Shown here: positions 1 through 7,650 of the stretch, piece after piece
Numbering within the stretch: position 1 is the first letter of the stretch
Layout: each line of letters opens with the position of its first letter
NCBI GenBank assembly: GCA_002686995.1
Contig: NYZC01000319.1
Coordinates: forward strand, 1 to 32,992
Length of the DNA stretch: 32,992 bases
Direction of reading: 5' to 3'
From: Phycisphaeraceae bacterium
GTDB lineage: Bacteria; Planctomycetota; Phycisphaerae; Phycisphaerales; Phycisphaeraceae
Notes under the pieces: generated by a model
Seen by the model: the letters and a program-made list of their open reading frames with translations, nothing else
Database searches by the model: none
What the model was told of the DNA's origin: nothing
Made by a program: the position numbers and the translations under genes

Positions 1-2
1 AG

Positions 3-128
<126 letters not shown>

Positions 129-218
129 CCTCTGACACGGAATCATCGATCCGGTTCTCGTCGATTCGGATCGATTCGGAGCCGGTCACCCCGGGTCACA
201 CGACCTGCCGAGTCTTGA

Positions 219-236
219 CGGGCGGCGCGCCGCCCG
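219..236. repeat. 18-bp GC-only palindrome before xseA
   Basis: A perfect palindrome without a loop (CGGGCGGCG followed by its reverse complement, with GGCGCGCC at the centre) ends 13 bp before the ATG at 250. It occupies the place where a ribosome binding site would be expected, and no Shine-Dalgarno sequence is visible there. It may be an operator or may simply reflect GC-rich composition. Confidence 0.35.
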
Positions 237-249
237 GCACCATCACGCC

Positions 250-1734
250 ATGGCCCGTCTGCCCTTCGATCCGGACCGCATCGAGCTTCCCAGGCCGGAG
301 CCGCCGGCCCGTCCGCCGCGCCCGATGACCGTGAGCGAGGTCGCGTCGATGATCCGCGATGCACTGGCGCAGACGCCGCAGCGTCTGCGCGTCGTGGGCG
401 AGGTCAGCAACTTCACCAGCCGGTCGCACTGGTTCTTCTCGATCAAAGACGCTTCGGCCGCGCTGCGCTGCGTCTGCTTCGCCTCCGTGGCGCGCCGGAT
501 CGGCACCCAGGTCAAGGACGGCATGGAGGTCGTCGCCACCGGACGGCTCGATTTCTACGACGCGCAGGGACACGTCCAGCTCTACGTCGAGGCGATCGAG
601 CCGGTCGGCGCCGGCGCCCTGGAAATGAAGTTCCGCGAGCTGTGCGAGCAGCTGCGCCGAGAAGGCTATTTCGACGAAGAGCGCAAGCGCGCGATTCCGC
701 TGCTGCCGCGCCGCGTCGCCGTGATCACCTCGCGTAGCGCCGCCGCGCTGCAGGATGTCGTCAACACGACGCGCCAGAGATGGCCGGCCTGCAGGCTGCT
801 GCTGTACGACGTCCGCGTGCAGGGCGACGCCGCGGCGGACGAGATCGCCCGAGCCATCGAGGACGTCTCGGCGCAGGGCGACCGGCTCGGCATCGACGTC
901 GTCATCCTGACGCGCGGCGGCGGCTCGATCGAGGATCTCTGGTCATTCAACGAACGGATCGTCGCGGATGCCGTCCACCAGTGCCGGATACCGGTCGTCG
1001 CGGCGATCGGTCACGAGACCGATACGACGATCGCCGAGCTCGTGGCGGATTTGCGCTGCGCCACGCCCACGCAGGCCGCGGTGAACGTCGTGCCCGACCA
1101 GGCGGCGCTGATGATGCAGCTTCGACAATACGAACAGCGCCTGGGCACGCATCTGAAACGCCACCTGGAATCGTGCCGCCAGCAGCTTCGCGCGATCGAC
1201 CGACACGAGCTGTTCCGCCGTCCCCGGTCCGTCGCCGAGCGCGCCGGCGAGCGCCTCGCCCGGCTGACCGAGCGTCTCGCGGTCGCCGCGCGGCAGCGAG
1301 CGATGACCGCGGATCAGAGGCTGGCCCGCGCCCGGCATGACCTAGCCGCGGTCGCGCCGTCCGCGATCCTCAGGCTGGCGCGATCACGAGTCGCCGAACT
1401 GGAGGCGCGCATGCGCCGCGGCGCGAGGGCGAGCCTGGAGCGCCGGCGGGAGCGCATCGACGCCTTCGAAAGACAGCTTCGAGCGGTCGGTCCCGGGCAG
1501 GTTCTCGCCCGTGGCTACTCCTACACCCTCGGGCGCGCAGAACGCCTGCTGCGCAGCACACGCGAGGTCGCGACGGGTGAGCCGATCACGACCGTGCTCG
1601 TGGACGGCCGCATCCGCAGCCGCGTCATCGACGCGACGGCCGCGGAGTCCTCCCCCGCCGAGGAGCGCCGGGAGAGCAAGCCCGATGACGAGCAGACGCC
1701 GTCCGGCGATCAGCTTGACCTGTTCAGGCAATGA
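250..1734 (+). CDS. xseA: Exodeoxyribonuclease VII large subunit
   Basis: This is the catalytic subunit of exonuclease VII, which degrades single-stranded DNA to oligonucleotides in both directions in the cytoplasm. The 494-residue protein has the family layout. An N-terminal OB-fold nucleic-acid-binding domain (about 26-125) contains VVGEVSNFTSRSHWFFSIKD. The nuclease domain follows, with RVAVITSRSAAALQDV, the glycine-rich ILTRGGGSIEDLW and the signature AAIGHETDTTIAELVADLR..TPTQAA. A long helical region (about 280-440) precedes the conserved LARGYSYT. The start at 250 adds about 25 residues compared with the ATG at 325 (MTVSEVASMI), which matches the usual start of the family; neither has a clear ribosome binding site. 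The small subunit xseB lies 233 bp downstream, so the two probably form an operon. Confidence 0.95.
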   Translation: MARLPFDPDRIELPRPEPPARPPRPMTVSEVASMIRDALAQTPQRLRVVGEVSNFTSRSHWFFSIKDASAALRCVCFASVARRIGTQVKDGMEVVATGRLDFYDAQGHVQLYVEAIEPVGAGALEMKFRELCEQLRREGYFDEERKRAIPLLPRRVAVITSRSAAALQDVVNTTRQRWPACRLLLYDVRVQGDAAADEIARAIEDVSAQGDRLGIDVVILTRGGGSIEDLWSFNERIVADAVHQCRIPVVAAIGHETDTTIAELVADLRCATPTQAAVNVVPDQAALMMQLRQYEQRLGTHLKRHLESCRQQLRAIDRHELFRRPRSVAERAGERLARLTERLAVAARQRAMTADQRLARARHDLAAVAPSAILRLARSRVAELEARMRRGARASLERRRERIDAFERQLRAVGPGQVLARGYSYTLGRAERLLRSTREVATGEPITTVLVDGRIRSRVIDATAAESSPAEERRESKPDDEQTPSGDQLDLFRQ

Positions 1735-1767
1735 GACAGCGAGGTTTCGTAGTGCTCCGCGGGCCGA

Positions 1768-1877
1768 AATAGCCACGAAAAGACGATCCATCTGGCGACT
1801 CGTTCCATGGTCCGGCCACGAAGCACCAACCTCAGCCTGTATCTGCATCGCCTTTCTTGTGGCTTTTCGTGCCTATT
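1768..1877. repeat. Imperfect inverted repeat between xseA and xseB
   Basis: AATAGCCACGAAAAG at 1768-1782 pairs with CTTTTCGTGCCTATT at 1863-1877, matching at 14 of 15 positions. More CACGAA-type words lie between the arms (CCACGAAGCACC near 1816). The sequence is AT-richer than its surroundings. It resembles short CACGAAA-type intergenic repeats that I recall from planctomycete and related genomes, but that is memory rather than a search. It sits between two genes whose products form one complex. Confidence 0.5.
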
Positions 1878-1967
1878 CATGAATCGTCTCGATGTCCGTG
1901 GAGTGCGGGTCACACGCCATTGAATTCCCCCGTCCTGACTCGCGCGCTCAGCGCCCAGGAGTCCGTC

Positions 1968-2216
1968 ATGAGTGAGAAAAACCTCAAGTTCGAGAAGGCC
2001 ATCGAGCAGCTCGAGAAGATCATCGCCGGCATCGAGACCGGAGACATCGGCCTCGAGGACAGCCTCGCCCAGTACGAGAAGGGCGTGAAGCTCATCGGGC
2101 ACTGTCGCGGCATCCTGAGCGCGGCGGAGAAGCGGCTCGCCGAGCTGACCCGCGACGAAAATGGCGACCTGCACATTTCAAACGCCGATAAGCAGGACGA
2201 CGACGAAGCGGATTGA
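1968..2216 (+). CDS. xseB: Exodeoxyribonuclease VII small subunit
   Basis: This is the accessory subunit of exonuclease VII, which assembles in several copies on the XseA helical region. The 82-residue protein is the usual family size and shows the helical-hairpin signature: FEKAIEQLEKIIAGIETGDIGLEDSL followed by YEKGVKLIGHCRGILSAAEKRL. The frame stays open upstream to 1857, but the ATG at 1968 is chosen because AGGAG (1957-1961) lies 6 bp before it and the protein then begins at the family's usual position. The tail (ADKQDDDEAD) is acidic, as is common. Confidence 0.95.
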   Translation: MSEKNLKFEKAIEQLEKIIAGIETGDIGLEDSLAQYEKGVKLIGHCRGILSAAEKRLAELTRDENGDLHISNADKQDDDEAD

Positions 2217-2244
2217 AACAAGGCGGCCGGGCCGCAACGATCAG

Positions 2245-2336
2245 GAACCACGGATCCGCCACAGGCGGACGGATGGACACGAATGATTCAGAAGAAATCC
2301 GTGTTCATCCGTCCGCCTGTGGCGGATCCGTGGTTC
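2245..2336. repeat. Long inverted repeat (31-bp perfect arms)
   Basis: GAACCACGGATCCGCCACAG... (2245-2275) is the exact reverse complement of 2306-2336. Pairing continues inward with few mismatches (ACACG with CGTGT), leaving a loop of roughly 15-20 bases. It fills most of the 167-bp gap between xseB and the prepilin peptidase gene. A smaller palindrome, GCGGCC-G-GGCCGC (2223-2235), lies just before it and may act as a hairpin after xseB. The word CCACGGATCC...CATCCGTCC resembles intergenic repeats of the ATCCGTG type seen in planctomycetes; its copy number in this genome cannot be judged here. Confidence 0.8.
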
Positions 2337-2383
2337 TTCAACTTCTCGTCACCGCGACAGGAAGTGATGGCGGAAGAATCTAG

Positions 2384-3889
2384 ATGACGCTGTGGCTGAT
2401 CCTCTTCACCGCGTACGGCGCCTGCGTCGGGAGCTTTCTCAACGTCGTGATCTACCGGATTCCGGCGGGTCGCAACATCGTGTCGCCGCCGTCGGCCTGC
2501 CCTGAATGCAACCACGTCCTGGCGTGGCACGACAACGTGCCGGTGCTGGGGTGGATCTGGCTGCTTGGCCGCTGCCGGTACTGCCGCGCGTCGATCAGCA
2601 TCCAGTACCCGATCATCGAGGCGGTCACGGCGTCGATGTTCGGGGGGCTCTACGTCCTCTATTTCCACACGGATCTGCGCCCCGAGTTCGTCGGGCTCGC
2701 GGCGGACTGGCCCGTGCTTCTCGTGCACCTGGTCCTGCTGGCCTCGCTGATCGCGGCGTCGATGATCGATGCCGAGCTCTACATCATTCCCCTGGCCATT
2801 CCACGCGTGCTGACGGTCGTCGGGGTGGTGGGGCTGCCGCTGGCTCGCCTGGTGTCGGACGCAACGGGCGCCCCCTCCGTGAACGGATGGCCCGTCGGTG
2901 CGGCCGCCGGTGGCGCGGCCGGGCTCGTGGTGGCCAACGCGCTGCTCGGACTGGGGGGGATCCCGCGCAGCTTCGACGAGCCGCTCGGGGACGGTTCCGA
3001 GGCGGACGGCGCAGACTCCGATCCGAATCCTGATCCGGATTCCGATCAGGCAATGGACCAACCGGACGACACGGGTGATACGGGTGATGCGGGTGATACG
3101 GGTGATACGGATCCACCCGCCGAGCACGACGACGAGCCCCCATGGCGTCCCTGGCGGGCGTTCGGGCGTGAGCTTGCGTTCGCCGGCGGCCTGATCCTGA
3201 TCGGCGTGCTGATTCATATCACGACGGGGGGCACCGCTCCGGACCGGCCGGACCCGGCCCCGAGACGCCTGTACGACTGGCGCCCGATCGTGACGTGGCT
3301 TGCGGCGTTCTGGCTGGCCTGCCTGCTCATCTCGATCGTCTGGTCCGCCGTAGCGAGCCGCAGGGCCGCCCGCGCGAGCGCGGAGGCGGAGCCGGAAGAT
3401 GCCCACGAGCACCTTGACGATTGGCTGGACCATCCGAACCCCCGGGGCGAAATCCTTAAGGAAATCCTCTTCGTGGCCTTTCCGGTGCTCGGCGCGGCAG
3501 CCGGGGCCTGGCTGATGCGGTCGGCGCCGGCACTCTCGCCGCCCTGGGCCGTGCTTGCCGGGGCCGTCTTCGGCTACCTGGTCGGCGGGGCCGTCGTCTG
3601 GGTCACGCGCATCGCCGGCACCCTCGGATTCGGGAAGGAGGCGATGGGCCTCGGCGACGTGCACCTGCTGGCGGCCATCGGCGCCGTCATGGGTTGGCTC
3701 GACAGCATCGTGATCTTCTTCGTCGCTCCGTTCTTCGGTCTGCTCGGCGCGGCGCTCCTTGCCGCGCTCGGCCGCCTGCTCTCTGGCCGCGCCCGGGTCA
3801 TCCCGTATGGGCCCTACCTCGCCATCGCCGCCGTGGTCGTGCTGGCCTTCGGAGGCGAGCGCCTGCTCGCGCGTTTTGGTATGTTATGA
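2384..3889 (+). CDS. Prepilin leader peptidase (A24 family) with large insertion
   Basis: This inner-membrane aspartic peptidase cleaves, and usually N-methylates, type IV prepilins and type II secretion pseudopilins. The N-terminal domain begins GACVGSFLNVVIYR and carries two zinc-type cysteine pairs (C39/C42 and C64/C67). The first catalytic aspartate is in SMIDAELYIIP (D129) and the second is in AMGLGDVHLL (D425). The protein has 501 residues where about 250-290 is usual. The excess lies between the two aspartates and includes a low-complexity acidic stretch (DPNPDPDSD, then DTG repeats, about 205-245) and extra hydrophobic segments. The prepilin-like protein at 12016-12855 is a plausible substrate. 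Family assignment is firm; the role of the insertion is unknown. Confidence 0.92.
   Translation: MTLWLILFTAYGACVGSFLNVVIYRIPAGRNIVSPPSACPECNHVLAWHDNVPVLGWIWLLGRCRYCRASISIQYPIIEAVTASMFGGLYVLYFHTDLRPEFVGLAADWPVLLVHLVLLASLIAASMIDAELYIIPLAIPRVLTVVGVVGLPLARLVSDATGAPSVNGWPVGAAAGGAAGLVVANALLGLGGIPRSFDEPLGDGSEADGADSDPNPDPDSDQAMDQPDDTGDTGDAGDTGDTDPPAEHDDEPPWRPWRAFGRELAFAGGLILIGVLIHITTGGTAPDRPDPAPRRLYDWRPIVTWLAAFWLACLLISIVWSAVASRRAARASAEAEPEDAHEHLDDWLDHPNPRGEILKEILFVAFPVLGAAAGAWLMRSAPALSPPWAVLAGAVFGYLVGGAVVWVTRIAGTLGFGKEAMGLGDVHLLAAIGAVMGWLDSIVIFFVAPFFGLLGAALLAALGRLLSGRARVIPYGPYLAIAAVVVLAFGGERLLARFGML
3071..3106 (+). repeat. Four tandem 9-bp units inside the prepilin peptidase gene
   Basis: ACGGGTGAT occurs four times in a row, one copy starting with G instead of A, and encodes repeated TGD tripeptides. 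It lies next to a second short dipeptide repeat encoding DPNPDPDSD (about 3018-3047). Such in-frame units could vary in number by slippage without breaking the reading frame. Confidence 0.8.
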
Positions 3890-3940
3890 GGCGGACTTTG
3901 AAGCCTTGATGGAACAAGGCGAAAACGAAAGGCGAGCACG

Positions 3941-4624
3941 ATGCATACGAATCGAATGCGATCGCGGGCACGACAGGCGGCACTGATTCTCTTGACTCTC
4001 GCATGCGGCCTCGGACCGACCGGGTGCGCGTGCATGCACAACAGCCACGCAAGCGACGACCTTGACGCGCTTCGTGCCGAGAACCTCGAGCTGCGCCAGA
4101 CGCTGGAGAGCACGCGCCAGGCGCTCGAGGCCTCCGACAGCCAGCGCAGCTCGCTCGAATCACGCCTCGCCGACGCGGGCAGCGTCAGCGCGGCGGCGAC
4201 GGCGAGCGCTGCGCCGATCGGCGCCAACACGAGCTTTTCCCAGATCGAAGGCGTCGAGACCGTGGCCGGCGGCGGAAGCATCACCGTCCGCGTTCCGGGC
4301 GACATCCTCTTCGATTCCGGCAAGGCCGACCTGAAGAAGGGGGCGCGGAGCACGCTGACCGAGATCGCGCAGGTCATCAAGAGCGATTATGCCGACAGCA
4401 CCGTCCGCATCGGCGGGCATACCGACAAGGATCCCATCCGTAGAAGCCGCTGGAAGGACAACCTCGAGCTGAGCAGCCAGCGCGCGATGGCGGTCCAGCG
4501 GCACTTGCGCAAGCAGGGTGTCGACGCCGCGAACATGTATTCGGCGGGTTACGGATCGCTTCGACCGCGCGCCACCAAGAAGCTGAGCCGGCGCGTCGAG
4601 ATCGAGGTGGTCCTGAACGAATGA
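3941..4624 (+). CDS. OmpA-family peptidoglycan-binding (lipo)protein
   Basis: This envelope protein probably anchors the outer layer to the cell wall. A basic N-terminus is followed by a hydrophobic stretch (about 12-27) and cysteines at 22, 29 and 31. A lipoprotein is likely, but neither candidate lipobox (TLAC or PTGC) is canonical. Residues about 40-75 are rich in Glu, Leu and Arg in a coiled-coil pattern. The C-terminal OmpA-like domain (about 115-225) has ILFDSGKADLKKGA, GGHTDKDPI and LSSQRAMAVQRHL, which include the Asp and Arg that bind diaminopimelate-containing peptides. An AAAGG-type ribosome binding site precedes the ATG. The gene follows the prepilin peptidase by 51 bp and precedes hisH by 7 bp. 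Confidence 0.88.
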   Translation: MHTNRMRSRARQAALILLTLACGLGPTGCACMHNSHASDDLDALRAENLELRQTLESTRQALEASDSQRSSLESRLADAGSVSAAATASAAPIGANTSFSQIEGVETVAGGGSITVRVPGDILFDSGKADLKKGARSTLTEIAQVIKSDYADSTVRIGGHTDKDPIRRSRWKDNLELSSQRAMAVQRHLRKQGVDAANMYSAGYGSLRPRATKKLSRRVEIEVVLNE

Positions 4625-4631
4625 CCCGTCC

Positions 4632-5273
4632 ATGATCGGCATCATCGACTACCAGATGGGGAACCTGCGCAGCGTGCAGAAGGCGTTCGAGCGGGTCGGT
4701 GCGGACGCCGCCATTCTCGCTGGGCCAGGGGAGATGTATTCCGTCGATCGCCTCGTGCTGCCCGGGGTTGGCGCGTTTGCGGACGGCATGCACTATCTCC
4801 GCGAGCGCGGCTGGATCGACGCCATCCGCGCCTTCGTCGACTCGGACCGACCGTTCCTCGGGATCTGCCTGGGAATGCAGCTTCTGTTCAGCGGGTCGCA
4901 GGAGGACGCCGCTTCACCGGATCAGCCGGTGCCCGGGCTCGATCTTCTCGCCGGACAGGTCGTCGCCATCCCAGGCCAGGCTCCCGACGGCAGCCGCCTC
5001 AAGGTGCCGCACATGGGGTGGAACGCGCTGGCATGGCAGCGCGAAGATCCGCTGCTCGCCGGCCTGGAGTCGCCGGTGCACGTCTACTTCGTCCACGGCT
5101 ACGCGGTTGAGCCGGAGACGTCCGGCGACCGGTGCCCGGTCAGCGCCACCACCGACTACGGCCGGCCGATGTGCGCTTCGATCTGGCACGAGAACATCTG
5201 GGCCACGCAGTTCCACCCCGAGAAATCCCAGCGCCAGGGACTGGCCATCCTCTCCAACTTCGCGGCGGTGTGA
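4632..5273 (+). CDS. hisH: Imidazole glycerol phosphate synthase glutaminase subunit
   Basis: HisH hydrolyses glutamine and passes the ammonia to HisF, which makes imidazole glycerol phosphate and AICAR in histidine biosynthesis. The 213-residue protein matches the usual length. It begins IGIIDYQMGNLRSV. The nucleophile Cys79 is in FLGICLGMQLLF, and the other two members of the triad, His195 and Glu197, are in TQFHPEKS. The PHMGWN and YFVHGYAV motifs typical of HisH are present. No hisF or other his gene is near, so histidine genes appear scattered in this genome. Confidence 0.95.
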   Translation: MIGIIDYQMGNLRSVQKAFERVGADAAILAGPGEMYSVDRLVLPGVGAFADGMHYLRERGWIDAIRAFVDSDRPFLGICLGMQLLFSGSQEDAASPDQPVPGLDLLAGQVVAIPGQAPDGSRLKVPHMGWNALAWQREDPLLAGLESPVHVYFVHGYAVEPETSGDRCPVSATTDYGRPMCASIWHENIWATQFHPEKSQRQGLAILSNFAAV

Positions 5274-5315
5274 TCGTCGAGCGGGCGACCATCCGGCGAG
5301 AGCGCGAGACATGAA

Positions 5316-6404
5316 TTGAGCGAGCCGAGCACACCGTTTCCGCTTCTCGCAGAGCCTGAAGGGTACGTCTCGTGCGAGCACGACCTGAATCGCATGGACG
5401 ATCTGCGCGCCTACGCGCTCGACCTCTTCGGCCGACACCTCGACACGATGGCCGATGAAGTGCAGAACCGAAACCCGTTCGGCGCGGAAACGGCGGAGCG
5501 GGTCGGCATCATGACGCGCCGGTTCCGTGAAGCCCTGGACGTCGTCGAATCCGATACGGCCCGACGTGGACGCCTTCATATCATCGATATCTGCGCAATG
5601 CGTGAAGACGCGCTGCGCGCGGCCGGGATCGACGACGTCTACAAGGACGCCAAGGAGCGCGAGAACCGGGCCGCGATCGAGCTGTACGACCGCGTCGTGA
5701 GCGATCTCGATGCGATGTCACCGCCCAAGCGCGCGCACGCGGTGATACAGGGCATCTTCGCCGGCAACATCTTCGACCTCGGGGCGACGGAAACCGTCGA
5801 GCGGTTCCGGGAGACATCGGTCGATTTCCTCGAAGTGCGCCGCCAGCTTCGGCCGCGACCATGGCTCGTCGACGACCTCGACGGATGGCTTCGCCGACGC
5901 GAGGGCCCACCGCACCGCAGCGCCGTGCTGTTCGTCGACAACGCCGGCACCGACGTCATCCTCGGCATGATTCCGTTCGCGCGACAGCTGCTACGTGACG
6001 GCACCGACGTGCTGCTTACCGCGAACACGACGCCGTCGCTGAACGACGTCACGCACGACGAGCTCGCCGCCCTCGTGGACGAGCTTGCCGGCCGCGACGT
6101 GATCCTGGCCGACGCGCTGGCCGACGGGCGCCTCGAGCTGGTGCCCAGCGGCAACGGTCTGCCGCTGATCGACCTGACTCTGACAGGTTTCGAGCTTGCC
6201 GAAGCCGTCACGCGCCGACGCGTCGACCTCGTCGTGCTGGAGGGCATGGGCCGCGCCGTCGAGAGCAACTTCCAGGCGACGTTCACCTGCGATGCGCTCA
6301 AGATCGCGATGCTGAAGGACGCCGGCATCGCGAAGCTGCTCGATGGGGTGACGTATGACCTGGTGCTGCGGTTCGACGAAGCCGGGGCGGCTGAAGGGGA
6401 GTAG
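5316..6404 (+). CDS. DUF89/ARMT1-like damage-control phosphatase
   Basis: This belongs to the metal-dependent DUF89 phosphatases that remove damaged or excess phosphometabolites, such as oxidised 4'-phosphopantetheine. It resembles the plant stand-alone enzymes and the C-terminal domain of eukaryotic PANK4. Family motifs in order are GIFAGNIFDLG (146-156), PRPWLVDDLD, LFVDNAGTDVILGMIPFAR (metal-site D208 and N209), ANTTPSLNDVT (N243), LPLIDL and VVLEGMGRAVESN. The start is a TTG at 5316. It is preferred over the ATG at 5394 because the residues between (PFPLLAEPEGYVSC) match the conserved N-terminus of the family. The ATG at 5311 runs straight into a stop. The native substrate cannot be named from sequence. 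Confidence 0.85.
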   Translation: MSEPSTPFPLLAEPEGYVSCEHDLNRMDDLRAYALDLFGRHLDTMADEVQNRNPFGAETAERVGIMTRRFREALDVVESDTARRGRLHIIDICAMREDALRAAGIDDVYKDAKERENRAAIELYDRVVSDLDAMSPPKRAHAVIQGIFAGNIFDLGATETVERFRETSVDFLEVRRQLRPRPWLVDDLDGWLRRREGPPHRSAVLFVDNAGTDVILGMIPFARQLLRDGTDVLLTANTTPSLNDVTHDELAALVDELAGRDVILADALADGRLELVPSGNGLPLIDLTLTGFELAEAVTRRRVDLVVLEGMGRAVESNFQATFTCDALKIAMLKDAGIAKLLDGVTYDLVLRFDEAGAAEGE

Positions 6405-6714
6405 GGCCAGGCTTTGTCGCAATACCTGGTTTGCATTGCAGCATGGAGGGCGGAGATCCTGCGACGCCGCGGGCATTCCGCAGGTTTCCGGCCTGGCGGG
6501 CGTTCGCACATCTTGATCGGGAAAGCGCTACCGAGCCGGGCCGTTCGCGGCCCGGAGTGCGTTTGGGCGCGTGCCGACTCCGGTCCGAAGACGACCCGGT
6601 TCGGCAGCGTCATGAGAACCACGGGAATGATGATCTTTCCGACAATGTGTAAACTGACTTATGGATCATCAGGGCATGGCTGGCGATTGAATTCGGGATG
6701 GAGAAGTGTGTGGC
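6405..6714. other. Non-coding gap before the metal-binding protein gene
   Basis: This 310-bp gap holds no convincing gene; the open frames crossing it have no recognisable protein character. It contains one copy of the GC-rich palindrome family (6531-6560). A lower-GC stretch just upstream of the next gene (about 6630-6690) is the likeliest promoter region. No clear -35/-10 pair, Zur box or riboswitch was recognised. Confidence 0.5.
6531..6560 (+). repeat. GC-rich palindromic element, copy 1
   Basis: CCGAG precedes CCGGGCCG (6536-6543), a TTCG loop (6544-6547) and CGGCCCGG (6548-6555). The 8-bp stem with a four-base loop is shared, apart from the loop, with the elements at 11966-11993 and 17032-17060. 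It lies 160 bp upstream of the metal-binding protein start, in the same orientation as that gene. Confidence 0.7.
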
Positions 6715-7650
6715 ATGAAGGTGATTTCCGCGCTGATCGTATTGGGCTGTTTTCTTGGCGGATGCGGTGAGCAGGCGGCGCCGCCCACGGTCTTGGAAAC
6801 CACCGGCAAGCCGGTGATCTACACGACCTTCTACCCGACGAGCTACTTCGCGCAGCGGATCGGCGGCGAGGCCGTCGAGGTCGTCTGTCCGGTGCCTGAG
6901 GACGAGGACGCGATTTTCTGGATGCCCGACGACGCGACGATCGCCGCGTACCAGAAGGCCGACCTGATCGTCGTCAACGGGGCCGGGTTCGAGAAGTGGG
7001 TCAAGCGCGTCAGCCTTCCGGATGCGAGGGTCATCGACACCGCGCGCCCGTTCAGGGACCGATTCCTGCGATACGAGGGAACGACGACGCACAGCCACGG
7101 CCCGGCCGGCGAGCATGCGCACGAAGGCGTGGACGGGCACACCTGGGTCGATCCGGTGAACGCCCGCATCCAGGCCGACGAGATTCGCAAGGCGCTCGCG
7201 CGGTTCCGCCCCGAACAGGCGGCGACATTCGGCGCGGGCTTCGAGAAGCTCGCCGCGGATCTGGACGCGCTGGACAAAACGCTGCGCGCTCTCTCCGGTG
7301 AAGACGGCGGCCCGCCGCTCCTCGCGTCGCACCCGGCCTACAATTACGTCGCGGATCGATACGGCTGGCACCTGGTCAACCTCGACCTCGATCCCGAGAC
7401 GATGCCCGACGACGCGACGTTCGCCGCCATCAGGAAGATCCTCGACGAGCACCCGGCGAATTTCATCCTCTGGGAGGGCGAGCCGACCGCGGAGATCGCC
7501 GAGCGTTTCAGCGGCGAGCTTGGCCTGACGAGCGTCCTGTTCTCGCCCTGCGAGCTGCTGAGCGGCGACGAGATCGGCGCGGGCCTCGATTACCTGAAGG
7601 TGATGCGGCAGAACCTGAAACAGATCGAGCCCGTGTTCATGACGAAATGA
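6715..7650 (+). CDS. ZnuA-like metal ABC transporter substrate-binding lipoprotein
   Basis: This is the solute-binding component of a zinc- or manganese-type ABC importer (cluster A-I). It begins with a lipoprotein signal whose lipobox LGGC places the lipidated Cys at 17. The start at 6715 (MKVIS) is chosen over the in-frame GTG at 6706. A histidine-rich loop (HSHGPAGEHAHEGVDGH, 126-142) precedes GHTWVDP with ligand H142; a second ligand, H206, is in SHPAYNYVADRYG. The position that normally carries the first ligand (the DPH motif before the ADLIVVNG strand) reads EDEDAIFW, so that histidine is missing and an acidic residue may replace it. No permease or ATPase gene is adjacent. The last four bases overlap the start of the next gene. 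Confidence 0.85.
   Translation: MKVISALIVLGCFLGGCGEQAAPPTVLETTGKPVIYTTFYPTSYFAQRIGGEAVEVVCPVPEDEDAIFWMPDDATIAAYQKADLIVVNGAGFEKWVKRVSLPDARVIDTARPFRDRFLRYEGTTTHSHGPAGEHAHEGVDGHTWVDPVNARIQADEIRKALARFRPEQAATFGAGFEKLAADLDALDKTLRALSGEDGGPPLLASHPAYNYVADRYGWHLVNLDLDPETMPDDATFAAIRKILDEHPANFILWEGEPTAEIAERFSGELGLTSVLFSPCELLSGDEIGAGLDYLKVMRQNLKQIEPVFMTK

Noticed and set aside
2223-2336. Intrinsic terminator after xseB
   Set aside because: Hairpins are present but no T-run follows, and the long arms fit an intergenic repeat better.
2288-3664. 458-codon open frame on the minus strand across the prepilin peptidase gene
   Set aside because: The plus-strand frame has the conserved cysteine pairs and both catalytic aspartates. 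The antisense product is an Arg/His/Asp-rich shadow caused by high GC.
6405-6714. Riboswitch or small RNA upstream of the metal-binding protein gene
   Set aside because: No known riboswitch core, Zur-type box or structured element other than the GC-rich palindrome could be recognised.
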